The notes under the pieces: generated by a model
Seen by the model: the letters and a program-made list of their open reading frames with translations, nothing else
Database searches by the model: none
Told to the model about the DNA's origin: nothing
In this document: positions 8,619-16,678 of the stretch, piece after piece
Layout: every line of letters begins with the position of its first letter
How positions within the stretch are numbered: the stretch's first letter is position 1
Position numbers and translations under genes: made by a program
Assembly: GCF_036241575.1 (NCBI RefSeq)
Contig: NZ_CP108456.1
Coordinates: 85,101 to 149,100, forward strand
Direction of reading: 5' to 3'
DNA from: Streptomyces sp. NBC_01267
GTDB taxonomy: Bacteria; Actinomycetota; Actinomycetes; Streptomycetales; Streptomycetaceae
DNA length: 64,000 nucleotides

Positions 8619-8636
8619 GGTTTACCGCGGTAAACC
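8619..8636. repeat. single parS-like palindrome upstream of parA
   Basis: GGTTTACCGCGGTAAACC, identical to the other seven copies, about 140 bp before the parA start. ParB bound here could both nucleate partition and repress parAB. Upstream in the same gap is a repeated ACTTCGTTGA-NN-CTCG motif (at 8517 and 8556). Confidence 0.75.
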
Positions 8637-8664
8637 GCGCCCAGCCCCCATCACAGGCCCCGAA

Positions 8665-8719
8665 CGGTCGAATCACCGGTCGAATCATGAGCGTCCGGGG
8701 CAAACCAACCCACGCTCAT
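8665..8719. promoter_or_regulatory. direct and inverted repeats in the parAB promoter region
   Basis: A 12-bp tandem repeat CGGTCGAATCA(C/T) at 8665-8688 runs into ATGAGCGT, which is matched 17 bp later by ACGCTCAT. The repeats lie 60-115 bp upstream of parA and may form the parAB operator. The evidence is pattern only. Confidence 0.4.
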
Positions 8720-8778
8720 CTGCGATGATGCCCTCTGCCCGAAGTACCGGAACCCACGGGAAGCAAACGGAGCATCAC

Positions 8779-9441
8779 ATGCCGGCAAGCGTCTACGTCG
8801 TGTCCATCGACCCCCAGGCATCCACTGTCTGGTGGGCGAATCGGATCACCGATCTACCTTTCGACTTCTCCCAGGAGCACGAGACCCCGGAGAACCTGTC
8901 GCTCCTTCAGGAGACAGGTGCGCGGGTCCACGTGATCGCCAACCAGAAGGGCGGCGTCGGGAAGACCACGACGACCCTCAACCTGGGAGCCGTCGTCGCC
9001 GACGTGCTCAGGGCGAACAGGAACGGACTCCAGCACGTCTTCATCGACACCCCGGGCAGTCTCCAGGACGAGAACCTGCTCCTCGAAGCCCTGAAGTACG
9101 CGCACGATGTCATCGTGCCGGTTCCCCCGGAGGGCCTCGCCTTCGACCCGACCGCGCGCACGGTGAAGAAGGTGATCGAGCCCAGCGGGCTCCCCTTCAA
9201 GGTCGTCATCAACAACTGGGACCCACGCGACGGAACCGCCGACCTGGACGACACCAAGGCGTACATCGATGCGCAGGGTTGGCCCCGGGCGGAAGCCGTC
9301 GTCCGCCGGTACAAGGTCCACACCCGGGCGTCCGTCGAAGGACGCGTCGTCACGCAGTACCCGAAGAACCGGGTCGCCATGGAGGCCCGCGAAGACTTCT
9401 TCCGCCTGGCCCTCGAACTCGGTTACGGAGGTGGCGCGTGA
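8779..9441 (+). CDS. parA: ParA-family partition ATPase with permuted N-terminal motifs
   Basis: 220 residues. All ParA motifs are present but in the wrong order. The A-prime stretch SIDPQAS is at residues 9-15, the deviant Walker A NQKGGVGKTTTT at 55-66, and Walker B HVFIDTPGS at 86-94. In ParA proteins Walker A comes first and SIDPQAS follows about 35 residues later. Moving residues about 45-77 to the front restores the usual order. The remainder (VVINNWDPRDG, KVHTRASVEG, REDFFRLALELGYG) is normal. ATG follows CGGAGCATCAC. The stop overlaps the parB start. The rearrangement may be real or an assembly fault; activity cannot be assumed. Confidence 0.85.
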   Translation: MPASVYVVSIDPQASTVWWANRITDLPFDFSQEHETPENLSLLQETGARVHVIANQKGGVGKTTTTLNLGAVVADVLRANRNGLQHVFIDTPGSLQDENLLLEALKYAHDVIVPVPPEGLAFDPTARTVKKVIEPSGLPFKVVINNWDPRDGTADLDDTKAYIDAQGWPRAEAVVRRYKVHTRASVEGRVVTQYPKNRVAMEAREDFFRLALELGYGGGA

Positions 9442-10619
9442 TGGCCGCAGGACGCAGGACGAGCCTCGCCTCGCTCGCCGGTCAGAAAGTCGACGACGTC
9501 CCGGGCAAGAGCGACCCGCTGCTGCTGACACTTCCGCTGCAGAAGCTGGTACCGACCCGCTTCAATCCCCGCCGCAACTTCGGTACGGACGAGGACCTCA
9601 GGGATTTCGGCCTCAAGCTCAAGAAGCGCCAGCTTCAGCCCGCCGTGGTCGTCTCCCGGCCCGGCTACCTCAAGCTCTGGCCGGAGGAAGAGGAACACGT
9701 CGGGGCAGTGCCGTACGTGATCGCCAACGGCGAGCGCCGCTTCCGCGGCTCCCTCGCGGCCGGGCTCACGACACTCAACGTCGTCCACAACGAGGACGTG
9801 GCCAACAGCCGGGCCGACTTCCTCGATGCCGTTCTCTCCGAGAACAACGACCGTGAGGATCTGGACCCGATCGAGCGGGCCATCGGTATCGAAATCATGG
9901 TGGCCGAACTCGGGGGAGCGGACCGGGTCGCGAACCACTACGGAAAGACGAAGGGCTGGGTGAGCCAACAGCGCAAGCTGCTCAAGCTCACGCCCGAGCT
10001 CCAGGCCTTCGTGAGCACCGGCGAGATCGCGATCCGGATCGGCAGGGAGCTCGCCGGGCTGCCGGCTGCCGAGCAATTCGCCGCCTGGGAGGACGAACAG
10101 AAGCGCCGACTGGCCGTCCAGAGCGCACCGCGCGCCCCGAGGTCCGCCAAGAAGCCGGACGAGGCCAGGACACCGGAGCAGCCGGCGGAGCGGTTTACCG
10201 CGGTAAACCAGCCGGGGTCGCAGGCGTCTCAGGCGGAGCGGTTTACCGCGGTAAACCAGCCGGAGCGGCAAGCGCCTCCGGTGGAGCGGTTTACCGCGGT
10301 AAACCGATCGGCGCTGCAGCCGTCCCAGGCCCAGCGGTTTACCGCGGTAAACCAGGACGAGCCGCAAGCGCCCGTCGCAGCCGGAGCCGTCAGGTCGCAG
10401 CGCCCGGAGGCTGCCGGGGAACTCGTTCCGGCAGTGCCCGCTCAGCAGCACGAGGAAGCCCCGCTGAGCGAGCTGCCGCTTGTCGCGTCGCCCGCCCAGG
10501 CCGTCGATGTTCTCGCCCGGATCTTCTCCCCGGCGGATCTCACGGCTGTCGCGGAACTGCTGCTCGACCGGATCGGGAGCGACCACGCCCTGTCTGCCGC
10601 TGCTGCTGCGGAGGCGTAG
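9441..10619 (+). CDS. parB: ParB-family centromere-binding protein carrying parS sites in its own gene
   Basis: 392 residues. The ParB/Srx fold (about 30-140) includes the CTPase box GERRFRGS and the following ENNDREDLDPIERA segment. A helix-turn-helix (VANHYGKTKGWVSQQRK) sits near 175-190. A linker holds four RFTAVN(Q/R) repeats at residues 251, 267, 283 and 299, each encoded by a perfect parS-like palindrome. The C-terminus (DVLARIFSPADLTAVAELLL) would dimerise. ATG overlaps the parA stop (TGATG). It binds the palindromes and works with ParA to segregate the plasmid. The repeat linker is poor in secondary structure and seems to exist for the DNA it encodes. Confidence 0.93.
   Translation: MAAGRRTSLASLAGQKVDDVPGKSDPLLLTLPLQKLVPTRFNPRRNFGTDEDLRDFGLKLKKRQLQPAVVVSRPGYLKLWPEEEEHVGAVPYVIANGERRFRGSLAAGLTTLNVVHNEDVANSRADFLDAVLSENNDREDLDPIERAIGIEIMVAELGGADRVANHYGKTKGWVSQQRKLLKLTPELQAFVSTGEIAIRIGRELAGLPAAEQFAAWEDEQKRRLAVQSAPRAPRSAKKPDEARTPEQPAERFTAVNQPGSQASQAERFTAVNQPERQAPPVERFTAVNRSALQPSQAQRFTAVNQDEPQAPVAAGAVRSQRPEAAGELVPAVPAQQHEEAPLSELPLVASPAQAVDVLARIFSPADLTAVAELLLDRIGSDHALSAAAAAEA
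10192..10353 (+). repeat. four parS-like palindromes embedded in the parB coding sequence
   Basis: Perfect 18-bp copies at 10192-10209, 10240-10257, 10288-10305 and 10336-10353, spaced exactly 48 bp (16 codons). All are in the same frame and read CGG TTT ACC GCG GTA AAC, Arg-Phe-Thr-Ala-Val-Asn. DNA between copies diverges, so only the palindrome is conserved. This is the largest uniform sub-array in the partition locus. Confidence 0.88.
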
Positions 10620-10627
10620 ACAGGCTC

Positions 10628-10663
10628 CGCGAGGCCCTCACGGACAAGCGTGAGGGCCTCGCG
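10628..10663 (+). terminator. hairpin after parB
   Basis: A 15-bp perfect stem (CGCGAGGCCCTCACG with its complement) and a 6-nt GACAAG loop, 8 bp after the parB stop. No T-run follows, as is usual in high-GC actinomycetes. It separates parAB from tap-tpg. Confidence 0.75.
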
Positions 10664-10718
10664 GCCGGGGGAGTGGCGAGTACCTCGGGTCGGCCCGGAG
10701 CCCCCTCGGACATCCACC

Positions 10719-10758
10719 CGTACGCGATATGTACGGTAAACGTACGCAATCCGTACAG
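10719..10758 (+). promoter_or_regulatory. repeat element upstream of tap, possible Tap operator
   Basis: CGTACGCGATATGTACG is followed 5 bp later by CGTACGCAATCCGTAC, two imperfect direct repeats that are each partly palindromic. They end 33 bp before the tap ATG. Tap has an N-terminal XRE helix-turn-helix, so autoregulation is a reasonable guess. Confidence 0.45.
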
Positions 10759-10791
10759 GGGTGCGGGATAGGCTGAGGGTCAGGAGGCTCC

Positions 10792-13032
10792 ATGTCCGAG
10801 TTGTTCGACGCGGTCGACGCACTGGTCGCATCCGCGTCCCCGCTTCCGCCACCGGCCGAGCGGAAGCGGCTCCGTACCGCACACGGCCTGACCCTGGACC
10901 AGGTGGCCGGCGCGCTCAAGGTGCGCCGCGCGACCGTCAGCGGCTGGGAGAGCGGCAGGACGGAGCCGAGGCCCCCGGAGCGCGAGGCGTACGCGCGGCT
11001 GCTCGACAAACTCGCGGAGCTGTACCCGGTGCCCGCCCCCGGGCAGGGCACGGCGACACCCGAGATGCCCACCGCACCCGAGGCACCCGCGCCCGGGACG
11101 GCAGCGGAACCACGGACAACCCCGGTGTCGGACACCCAGGCCATGCCCACCCGACCGGCGCGCCAGAGCCCCACCCGCACCGTTCCGTCCCACCCGTCGG
11201 CCCCCGCGGCCCCCGCCAACCCGTCGACGTCGACGGCGACGGCGCCGTCACGCCGCCCGGCCGCGAAGAAGACCACCGCCAAGCCCGCTGAGGCGCAGGC
11301 CGCCTTCGACCCGCGCTTCGAGAGCGGCCCGCTGGCGGTCGTCGACATCGAGGACGGCAAGGTCCTCGCGTACTGCGTCGGCGGCCTGGTCCTGGACGTC
11401 CCCGCCAAGTCGGTCCCCGCCCTGGTCGAATGGACCCTGTCCGAAGCGAAGCTGGGCGCGCCCAAGCTCAGCGGTCCGGGCAAGGACGCCGACCCCCTGA
11501 TCGTGCTGACCGAGGCCGCGTGCGAGCGCTACGGCCTGCCGCTCCGCCTCACCGAGGAAGAGCGTCTGTCCGGTCGGCTGCCGGAAGGCCACAAGGTCAT
11601 CAAGCAGCTCGCGCGGGCCGAATGGCAGCTCACGAAGCGCGGTTTCGGACCCTGGGCAAGGATCTACCGCCCGGCCCAGGGCGCCGAGCGGATGTGCGTG
11701 CAGCTGTGCATCCCGTCCTGGGACGCGCTCGACGTCCGGCACTGGGGCGACGCCGGCCGGCTCCCCCCGGCCGAACTCGCCCGGATCCTCGGCACGTACG
11801 CGGCCCGGGTGATGACACCCCGCGGCTCCACCGCCGTGACCGGCCTGGAGCTGATGACCGCCCTGCACCCGCCGACCCGCGCGAGCGAGCCGGACGCCCA
11901 CGGCAAGCGGCACAGCGAGTACAACCCCGGCTCCCTCGGGAAGGACCCGGTCGACCCCGCGCCGTGCGAGGCCCCCGACGGCCACCCGCTCCTCGCCGGC
12001 CTGCCCCGGTTCCACAAACGGGGCCCGGACGAGGTCCTGGTGGAGGAGGCGTACGACTGGGCGAGGCCGCTCACCGACGCGGAATGCCTCAAACGGCACC
12101 TGGTGGGCATCGACGTCAACATGGCCTTCGCCGCCGGAGCGAACGGCACGATCGTCGGCCTGGGCGCGCCGACACACGTCAGGAACCCGCGGTTCGACCC
12201 GAAGCTGCCCGGCGCCTGGCTGGTCGACCTCGGACACGTCGACCTGTCCCGCGTACTGATCGGCAAGGAGTGGCGGGACCTGCACGGCGACCTGCTGCCC
12301 AGCCCGTTCACACCGAAGGGGGAGCGGCCCGAGGGCCCGGCCTGGTACGCGACGCCGACGGTCGCGTACGCGGTGGAGCTCGGCTACGCCGTCGCACCGA
12401 CCGAGGCGTACGTCCGGTACCGGAACGGCCGCTACCTGGACGGCTGGTACAACCGGCTGCGCGACGCCTACGTGGCGACGATGGCCGACCTGGGCGTCAC
12501 CGGCGACCTCGCCCCGGCCGACTTCCTGGCCGCGATGGACGGCTACCGGCAGCGCGATCCCCAGCTGGCGATCGTCGTGTCGGCGGTGAAGGCCACCGTG
12601 AAGGGCGGCATCGGCAAGCTCCGCGAGCGCCCCCGCGGCGAGGGCTGGAAGCCGGGCCAGGCGTGGCGGGCGCTGTCCCGTCCGACCTGGCGCCCCGACA
12701 TCCGGGCCGCGGTCATCTCCCGCACCCGCATCAACATGCACCGCAAGGTGCTCAAGCACGCGGCGGCGACGGGTCAGTACCCGGTCGCGATCCTCTCGGA
12801 CTGCGCCGTGTACGCGGCCGACGGCCCGGGGCCGCTGGACTTCGTCCCGTACCGGGACGGCAAGCCCCTGCCCGGCGGCTGGCGGCTCGGGGTGAGCCCC
12901 GGGATGGTCAAGCACGAGGGCACCCAGACCACCCTGTGGGGCGAGGGCGTACGGGAGCAGTACGGCCAGGAGCTCAACCTCGCCCGGTACATCAAGGACG
13001 GCAGCGTCACCAACAAGGACGACGGGGAGTAG
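10792..13032 (+). CDS. tap: telomere-associated protein Tap
   Basis: 746 residues, matching the roughly 740 of Streptomyces Tap. An XRE-type helix-turn-helix occupies about 25-80 (TLDQVAGALKVRRATVSGWE). A Pro/Ala/Thr-rich linker (about 85-165) and a long C-terminal domain of the Tap type follow (RMCVQLCIPSWDALD, VGIDVNMAFAAGANG, RINMHRKVLKHA). In characterised systems Tap binds the 3' overhang of telomeres and recruits the terminal protein Tpg for end patching. AGGAGG lies 4 bp before the ATG. It is followed 6 bp after its stop by tpg, the standard tap-tpg operon, which is firm evidence of a linear replicon. Confidence 0.95.
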   Translation: MSELFDAVDALVASASPLPPPAERKRLRTAHGLTLDQVAGALKVRRATVSGWESGRTEPRPPEREAYARLLDKLAELYPVPAPGQGTATPEMPTAPEAPAPGTAAEPRTTPVSDTQAMPTRPARQSPTRTVPSHPSAPAAPANPSTSTATAPSRRPAAKKTTAKPAEAQAAFDPRFESGPLAVVDIEDGKVLAYCVGGLVLDVPAKSVPALVEWTLSEAKLGAPKLSGPGKDADPLIVLTEAACERYGLPLRLTEEERLSGRLPEGHKVIKQLARAEWQLTKRGFGPWARIYRPAQGAERMCVQLCIPSWDALDVRHWGDAGRLPPAELARILGTYAARVMTPRGSTAVTGLELMTALHPPTRASEPDAHGKRHSEYNPGSLGKDPVDPAPCEAPDGHPLLAGLPRFHKRGPDEVLVEEAYDWARPLTDAECLKRHLVGIDVNMAFAAGANGTIVGLGAPTHVRNPRFDPKLPGAWLVDLGHVDLSRVLIGKEWRDLHGDLLPSPFTPKGERPEGPAWYATPTVAYAVELGYAVAPTEAYVRYRNGRYLDGWYNRLRDAYVATMADLGVTGDLAPADFLAAMDGYRQRDPQLAIVVSAVKATVKGGIGKLRERPRGEGWKPGQAWRALSRPTWRPDIRAAVISRTRINMHRKVLKHAAATGQYPVAILSDCAVYAADGPGPLDFVPYRDGKPLPGGWRLGVSPGMVKHEGTQTTLWGEGVREQYGQELNLARYIKDGSVTNKDDGE

Positions 13033-13038
13033 ACCGCG

Positions 13039-13596
13039 ATGAGCATGTTCGGGGACGGCCTGGACAAGGCGGTGGAGAAGGCGTTCACCCGCCCGATCCC
13101 GAAGTCGGCGGGTGCGCAGATGCGGTACCTGGTCAAGCAGTTGAAGGGGACGAAGGCGGTTGCCCGGATGCTGCGGGTGTCCCAGCGGACCGTGGAGCGG
13201 TACGTGAAGAACGAGATCAGGAAGCCCCGTCCGGATCTCGCCACGCGCCTGGAGACCGAGGTCAGGAAGCGGTGGCAGCCGCAGATCAGGGAGAAGGCCA
13301 GGCAGAAGGCGGCCACCACCGACGGCATCGTCGTCGACACCCGCGCCCGCCTCGGCTACACCGCCCCGATCGGCACCACCGACCAGGACCGGATCCGCCA
13401 CCTCACCGTGGCCCTGCCCCCGCAGTACGCGGCCCGCCTCTTCGAGGCCCAGGCGCAGGGAGCCGGCGACCAGCAACTCCGGACGATCACCGCCGAAGCA
13501 CTCAAGGACGTCTACTTCCAGGACGACGGCCGCCGCGCCGGAGACCTGGAGGAGGTGCGGTTCACCGACGTGGAACACATCGACTTCGACCTGTAG
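13039..13596 (+). CDS. tpg: telomere terminal protein Tpg
   Basis: 185 residues, equal to typical Tpg (184-185). The N-terminal part carries a helix-turn-helix-like segment GTKAVARMLRVSQRTVERYV (about 37-56) followed by basic helices. The C-terminal part (PPQYAARLFEAQAQGAGDQQ) is the amphiphilic region conserved in Tpg. It is covalently linked to the 5' DNA ends and serves as a protein primer when lagging-strand gaps at telomeres are filled. ATG follows GGGGAGTAGACCGCG. It is co-transcribed with tap. Confidence 0.95.
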   Translation: MSMFGDGLDKAVEKAFTRPIPKSAGAQMRYLVKQLKGTKAVARMLRVSQRTVERYVKNEIRKPRPDLATRLETEVRKRWQPQIREKARQKAATTDGIVVDTRARLGYTAPIGTTDQDRIRHLTVALPPQYAARLFEAQAQGAGDQQLRTITAEALKDVYFQDDGRRAGDLEEVRFTDVEHIDFDL

Positions 13597-13599
13597 GCG

Positions 13600-13672
13600 C
13601 CGGTCGCTTCGGTCGCTGTCGGAGAGCCGCCCCCGCAGGACGGCACTCCGACGGCACTCCGACAGCACTCCG
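13600..13672. repeat. inverted iteron pair and 11-bp triple repeat after tpg
   Basis: Two inverted copies of the AGCGACCGA/G iteron (13600-13617) are followed by three tandem 11-bp units ACGGCACTCCG / ACGGCACTCCG / ACAGCACTCCG (13640-13672). The iteron pair repeats that of the putative origin 6 kb away, so the replication core is bracketed by the same element. The stretch up to afsA-2 holds no gene. Confidence 0.6.
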
Positions 13673-13732
13673 GCCGGACCACTCAGCACCACCCGGCAGC
13701 GGCCCGCCGCCGAAGTGCCGGTGGCCGACGTG

Positions 13733-14677
13733 TCAGAGGGTGGGCAGGTGATGGTCCAGCGTGGCGACGCTGGAGTAGATGCAAGTGCCGTTCTGGAGCG
13801 CGGAGATGAGCACTCGTACCCGTCCGGCCGAGTCGCTGGGGAGCGGGTCGACGTGGATCCAGCAGGGGGCGTCGAGTTCGGCGTAGCGGGAGAAGACGAC
13901 GTCCATGGCCACGACCATCACCGGCCGCGGATGGGCGAACGCGTGTGCTGCCTGGCGCGTCGCCTCCAGCAGCAGCATTCCCGGAACGTGGTCGAGGGGG
14001 TGGTCGAACAGCACAGGATGGGTGAGGTCGACCCTCAACTGCATGAGGTTGGGGCTGTCCGTGGGGGAGAGGACCACATCTTCGAACCGTTCGCGGCCCA
14101 CCTGCTGCGGGTTCATCGGCGGAGCCAGCGGGATCGCCCGAGCCTCGGCCAGGGCCACATCCGCGTACTGCTTGCGCAGGCGCTGGTAGATCGCCGGGGG
14201 CTGGTTGGAGAAGCTGGTCCGGGCCGTGCCCAGCTGTATTCCGTGCCGCATCAGGTCCACTTGCATGTTCATCGAGGCCAGTCGGCTGCCGCGGCGTACC
14301 ACCTCGGTGCAGGAGATACGCATGCCCACCGGGGAGGGGGCCTTGGCCGCGATCATTGCCGCCGGGTTGAGCGTGTAGGCGAAGTGGCTCCACGCCTGGC
14401 GGTGCCCCAGGGGCACGTCGAAGGCGGTGTGGCACAGCAGCGGAATGGCCTGGCGGACCGATTCGGCCAGCAGAAGCGGGTCGTGCAGGCCGTGGGAGGG
14501 GCCGTAGAAGCTGTGCTGGTGCGGCCAGCGCGCCCCCACGCCGTAGACGTCGCTTCCGTTGGGCCGCCAGGCGGTGAGCAGGACTTCGGACCCGGCCACC
14601 TTGTGTACGTACTCGCGCGGAACCCTGGTGGTGCCGCGCGTCGGTATCCGGGCAGGTCCTGGCACTGTGATGGACAT
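13733..14677 (-). CDS. AfsA-family signal synthase, copy 2
   Basis: 314 residues with both AfsA repeats: VPREYVHKVAGSEVLLT near residue 20 and HPVLFDHPLDHVPGMLLLEA near 215. It is clearly homologous to copy 1 but divergent, so probably not a recent duplication. The ATG chosen is preceded by CAGGGGGAGCTTC; a 29-residue upstream extension would start inside the operator and lacks a ribosome site. An operator of the AGAACGATCGTTCT family lies 55 bp upstream. It is divergent from tetR-2, the arrangement seen in many afsA/receptor pairs (e.g. scbA/scbR). Confidence 0.92.
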   Translation of the reverse strand: MSITVPGPARIPTRGTTRVPREYVHKVAGSEVLLTAWRPNGSDVYGVGARWPHQHSFYGPSHGLHDPLLLAESVRQAIPLLCHTAFDVPLGHRQAWSHFAYTLNPAAMIAAKAPSPVGMRISCTEVVRRGSRLASMNMQVDLMRHGIQLGTARTSFSNQPPAIYQRLRKQYADVALAEARAIPLAPPMNPQQVGRERFEDVVLSPTDSPNLMQLRVDLTHPVLFDHPLDHVPGMLLLEATRQAAHAFAHPRPVMVVAMDVVFSRYAELDAPCWIHVDPLPSDSAGRVRVLISALQNGTCIYSSVATLDHHLPTL

Positions 14678-14730
14678 GAAGCTCCCCCTGGAACATCTGT
14701 TGAGGCGCGGCGCGGCGTTAGCCGCACCGG

Positions 14731-14759
14731 CAAACATAAAGAGTGTTCTTTTTTTTAGG
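14731..14759. promoter_or_regulatory. TetR-type operator upstream of afsA-2
   Basis: The site includes AACATAAAGAGTGTTCTTTT and matches the tetR-2 site at 20 of 24 positions. It belongs to a five-member family whose centre approximates the palindrome AGAACGATCGTTCT followed by a T-run; this copy is the least perfect. Confidence 0.6.
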
Positions 14760-14920
14760 GTCAAGAGAAGGTGAATGCCGGGTCATGCCTTGATAAAGGG
14801 TCGAGAGCGGGTGGAGGCTGAAATTGTCCGACTGTCGGGCGGTGTCGGCCTGTCCGGAGCGGATTGGTCCGGTCGTCCGACTTCTGGAGCGGGGGAGTGG
14901 CGATTCCCGGTTCGGACCGG

Positions 14921-14949
14921 ATAACATAGAGATCGTTCTATTTTTTGGG
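14921..14949. promoter_or_regulatory. TetR-type operator upstream of tetR-2
   Basis: ATAACATAGAGATCGTTCTA followed by TTTTTTGGG, 11 bp before the tetR-2 ATG, overlapping its likely promoter/leader. Very close to the operators upstream of the transketolase-half gene and tetR-4. It suggests negative autoregulation. Confidence 0.65.
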
Positions 14950-14959
14950 AGAAGATGCG

Positions 14960-15613
14960 ATGGGACAGCCGAAGCAGGAGCGAGCCGTACAGACCCGCGA
15001 GGTGATCCTGCACGCGGCAGCGGAGGTCTTCGACGAGTACGGCTTCGCCGGCGCGAGTATCACGAAGATCCTCAAGCGGGCCGGAGCGACAGCCGGGGCG
15101 ATGTACTTCCACTTCGAGTCCAAAGAGGGCCTGGCCCGTGCCGTGATGAACGCCCAGCCGCAGACCATCGTGCCGTGGCTGGACTCGACCGGCCTGCAAC
15201 GGCTGGTGGACATCACACTGATCTGGGCCCACCAGCTCCAGGTGGACCCGATGCTGCGGGCAGGTGTGCGGCTCACCGGCGAGCAGGCCACCTTCGGTAT
15301 CCAGGACGCCGCCCCTTACACGGCCTGGATCGAGATCATGAAGCAGTGCCTGGATATCGCCGTCGAGAAGGGTGAACTCCTGCCGGGGGTGGGGCCCCAG
15401 GAGGTCGCCGAGTTCGTCGTCGAAGCCTGCACCGGCATGCAGACGGTCGCCGCGGTGGTGAGCGGACGCCGGGACCTTTCGGAGCGAGCGGTGCGCATGT
15501 GGCGGCTACTGCTGCCGGGAATCGCCGTACCGTCCGTCGTCGCCCACACCACGCTCGACCCGCAACGAGTGAAGGTGGCCGCCGTTGATGCCTCGGGTGC
15601 CGCACTGTCCTGA
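14960..15613 (+). CDS. TetR-family gamma-butyrolactone receptor homologue, tetR-2
   Basis: 217 residues, full length for ArpA/ScbR-type receptors. The DNA-binding domain runs from ERAVQTREVILHAAAEVFDE to GAMYFHFESK. Trp123 (YTAWIEIMKQC) sits where ligand-binding receptors have their pocket Trp. A TTG/GTG extension is possible, but the ATG after GGGAGAAGATGCG is best. It is divergent from afsA-2 with two related operators in the gap, so it very likely represses both genes until the signal accumulates. Confidence 0.9.
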   Translation: MGQPKQERAVQTREVILHAAAEVFDEYGFAGASITKILKRAGATAGAMYFHFESKEGLARAVMNAQPQTIVPWLDSTGLQRLVDITLIWAHQLQVDPMLRAGVRLTGEQATFGIQDAAPYTAWIEIMKQCLDIAVEKGELLPGVGPQEVAEFVVEACTGMQTVAAVVSGRRDLSERAVRMWRLLLPGIAVPSVVAHTTLDPQRVKVAAVDASGAALS

Positions 15614-15695
15614 GCCCGGTACGCGGCGCCGAGCCGGGCGCGCACAGTGTCACCGGCACGCTGTCCCGACCGCCCCAGTGGGAGAGGGCACTTCG

Positions 15696-15717
15696 AGGCG
15701 GCGGTCTGCCGCCGCCT
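15696..15717 (+). terminator. hairpin between tetR-2 and the HAD gene
   Basis: A 9-bp perfect stem AGGCGGCGG with its complement and a TCTG loop, 80 bp after the tetR-2 stop. It may end tetR-2 transcription before the HAD/SDR genes. Confidence 0.5.
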
Positions 15718-15809
15718 GTACCGTGACCGCGGTACCGACCGCGCGCCGGCAGTAGCAGCACCGGTGCACCGGAACCGCTTGACGACATGACACTCGCGGG
15801 GGCGACACG

Positions 15810-16517
15810 ATGGAGCTCGATCACCTCAGACTTGCCGCGGTCAATATCGACGGCGTCCTGCTCAACGACACCTTCAGCCCGGTCATCCACCACTTCATCA
15901 CCAGCCGCGGCGGCACCTACACGGCCGAGAGCGAGCGCGGCATCTTCTCGCAGCCGCAGCACATCGCCTTCCAGCGCCTCGCCGCCGCGGTCGGCTCCCG
16001 CGCCACCGTCGCGGAGATGCGCGAGGCGTACTTCGAGGAGCGCGCGCAGTACCTGGAGACACACCCCGTCACGCTCACCGACGGAGCGGTCGAACTGCTG
16101 CGGCGCTTGCGCGCCGCGGGTCTGAGGACTGTTTGTTACGGGGGGCTGGAGAAGGCCCACTTCGACAGGTTCCTGGGCGAGCACACGGCGTTGTTCGACG
16201 GGCCCGGTTACGTCTGCACCAACGACTTCCGTCCGGGCATCCACGAGATCACCACCGAGATCTTCGGTCTGCGCCACGACCAGGCCCTGTTCATCGACGA
16301 CGTGGCGCGGGTGGCCGAGACCGCCAGGACGCTCGACGTGTCCTTCATCGGCCACCCCAGCACCTTCCGGCACAGCTTCCAGGCACAGCTGATGCGCGAA
16401 GCGGGCGCCCGGCACCTGGTGCGTTCGCTGCGGGCCGTCGATGACGAACTGCTGTGGGCGATCGATACGCAGGCCGCGACCGGCGCCGCGTGGCGATCTG
16501 ACCCGGTCGCTCCGTGA
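15810..16517 (+). CDS. HAD-superfamily hydrolase, probable phosphatase of signal biosynthesis
   Basis: 235 residues. Motif I reads AAVNIDGVLL: the usual DxD is replaced by NxD, so the nucleophile position is Asn. The alpha-helical cap follows (SQPQHIAFQRLA), then CYGGLEKAHFD in the motif II/III region and motif IV FIDDVARVAETA, retained. HAD phosphatases are known members of butenolide/butyrolactone clusters, where the AfsA product phosphate must be removed. The Asn at motif I is odd and may mean a reduced or different activity. A weak ribosome site (GGGGGCG) precedes the ATG. It lies between the receptor and SDR genes on the same strand. Confidence 0.8.
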   Translation: MELDHLRLAAVNIDGVLLNDTFSPVIHHFITSRGGTYTAESERGIFSQPQHIAFQRLAAAVGSRATVAEMREAYFEERAQYLETHPVTLTDGAVELLRRLRAAGLRTVCYGGLEKAHFDRFLGEHTALFDGPGYVCTNDFRPGIHEITTEIFGLRHDQALFIDDVARVAETARTLDVSFIGHPSTFRHSFQAQLMREAGARHLVRSLRAVDDELLWAIDTQAATGAAWRSDPVAP

Positions 16518-16678
16518 CGCCCTTGTCCAGGTTGGCTGTACGGCGCTCTGCCGTGCGGCGGTATCGGCATGTCTCTGAAGAGCGCGCCCTGCGCTCTGTG
16601 TGAGGTGGGGGAGCGCACCAACTACGACGCCGCTGCTCCCGGGCAGCGGCGTCCGGCTGAAAAAAAAGGGGATGGGCA

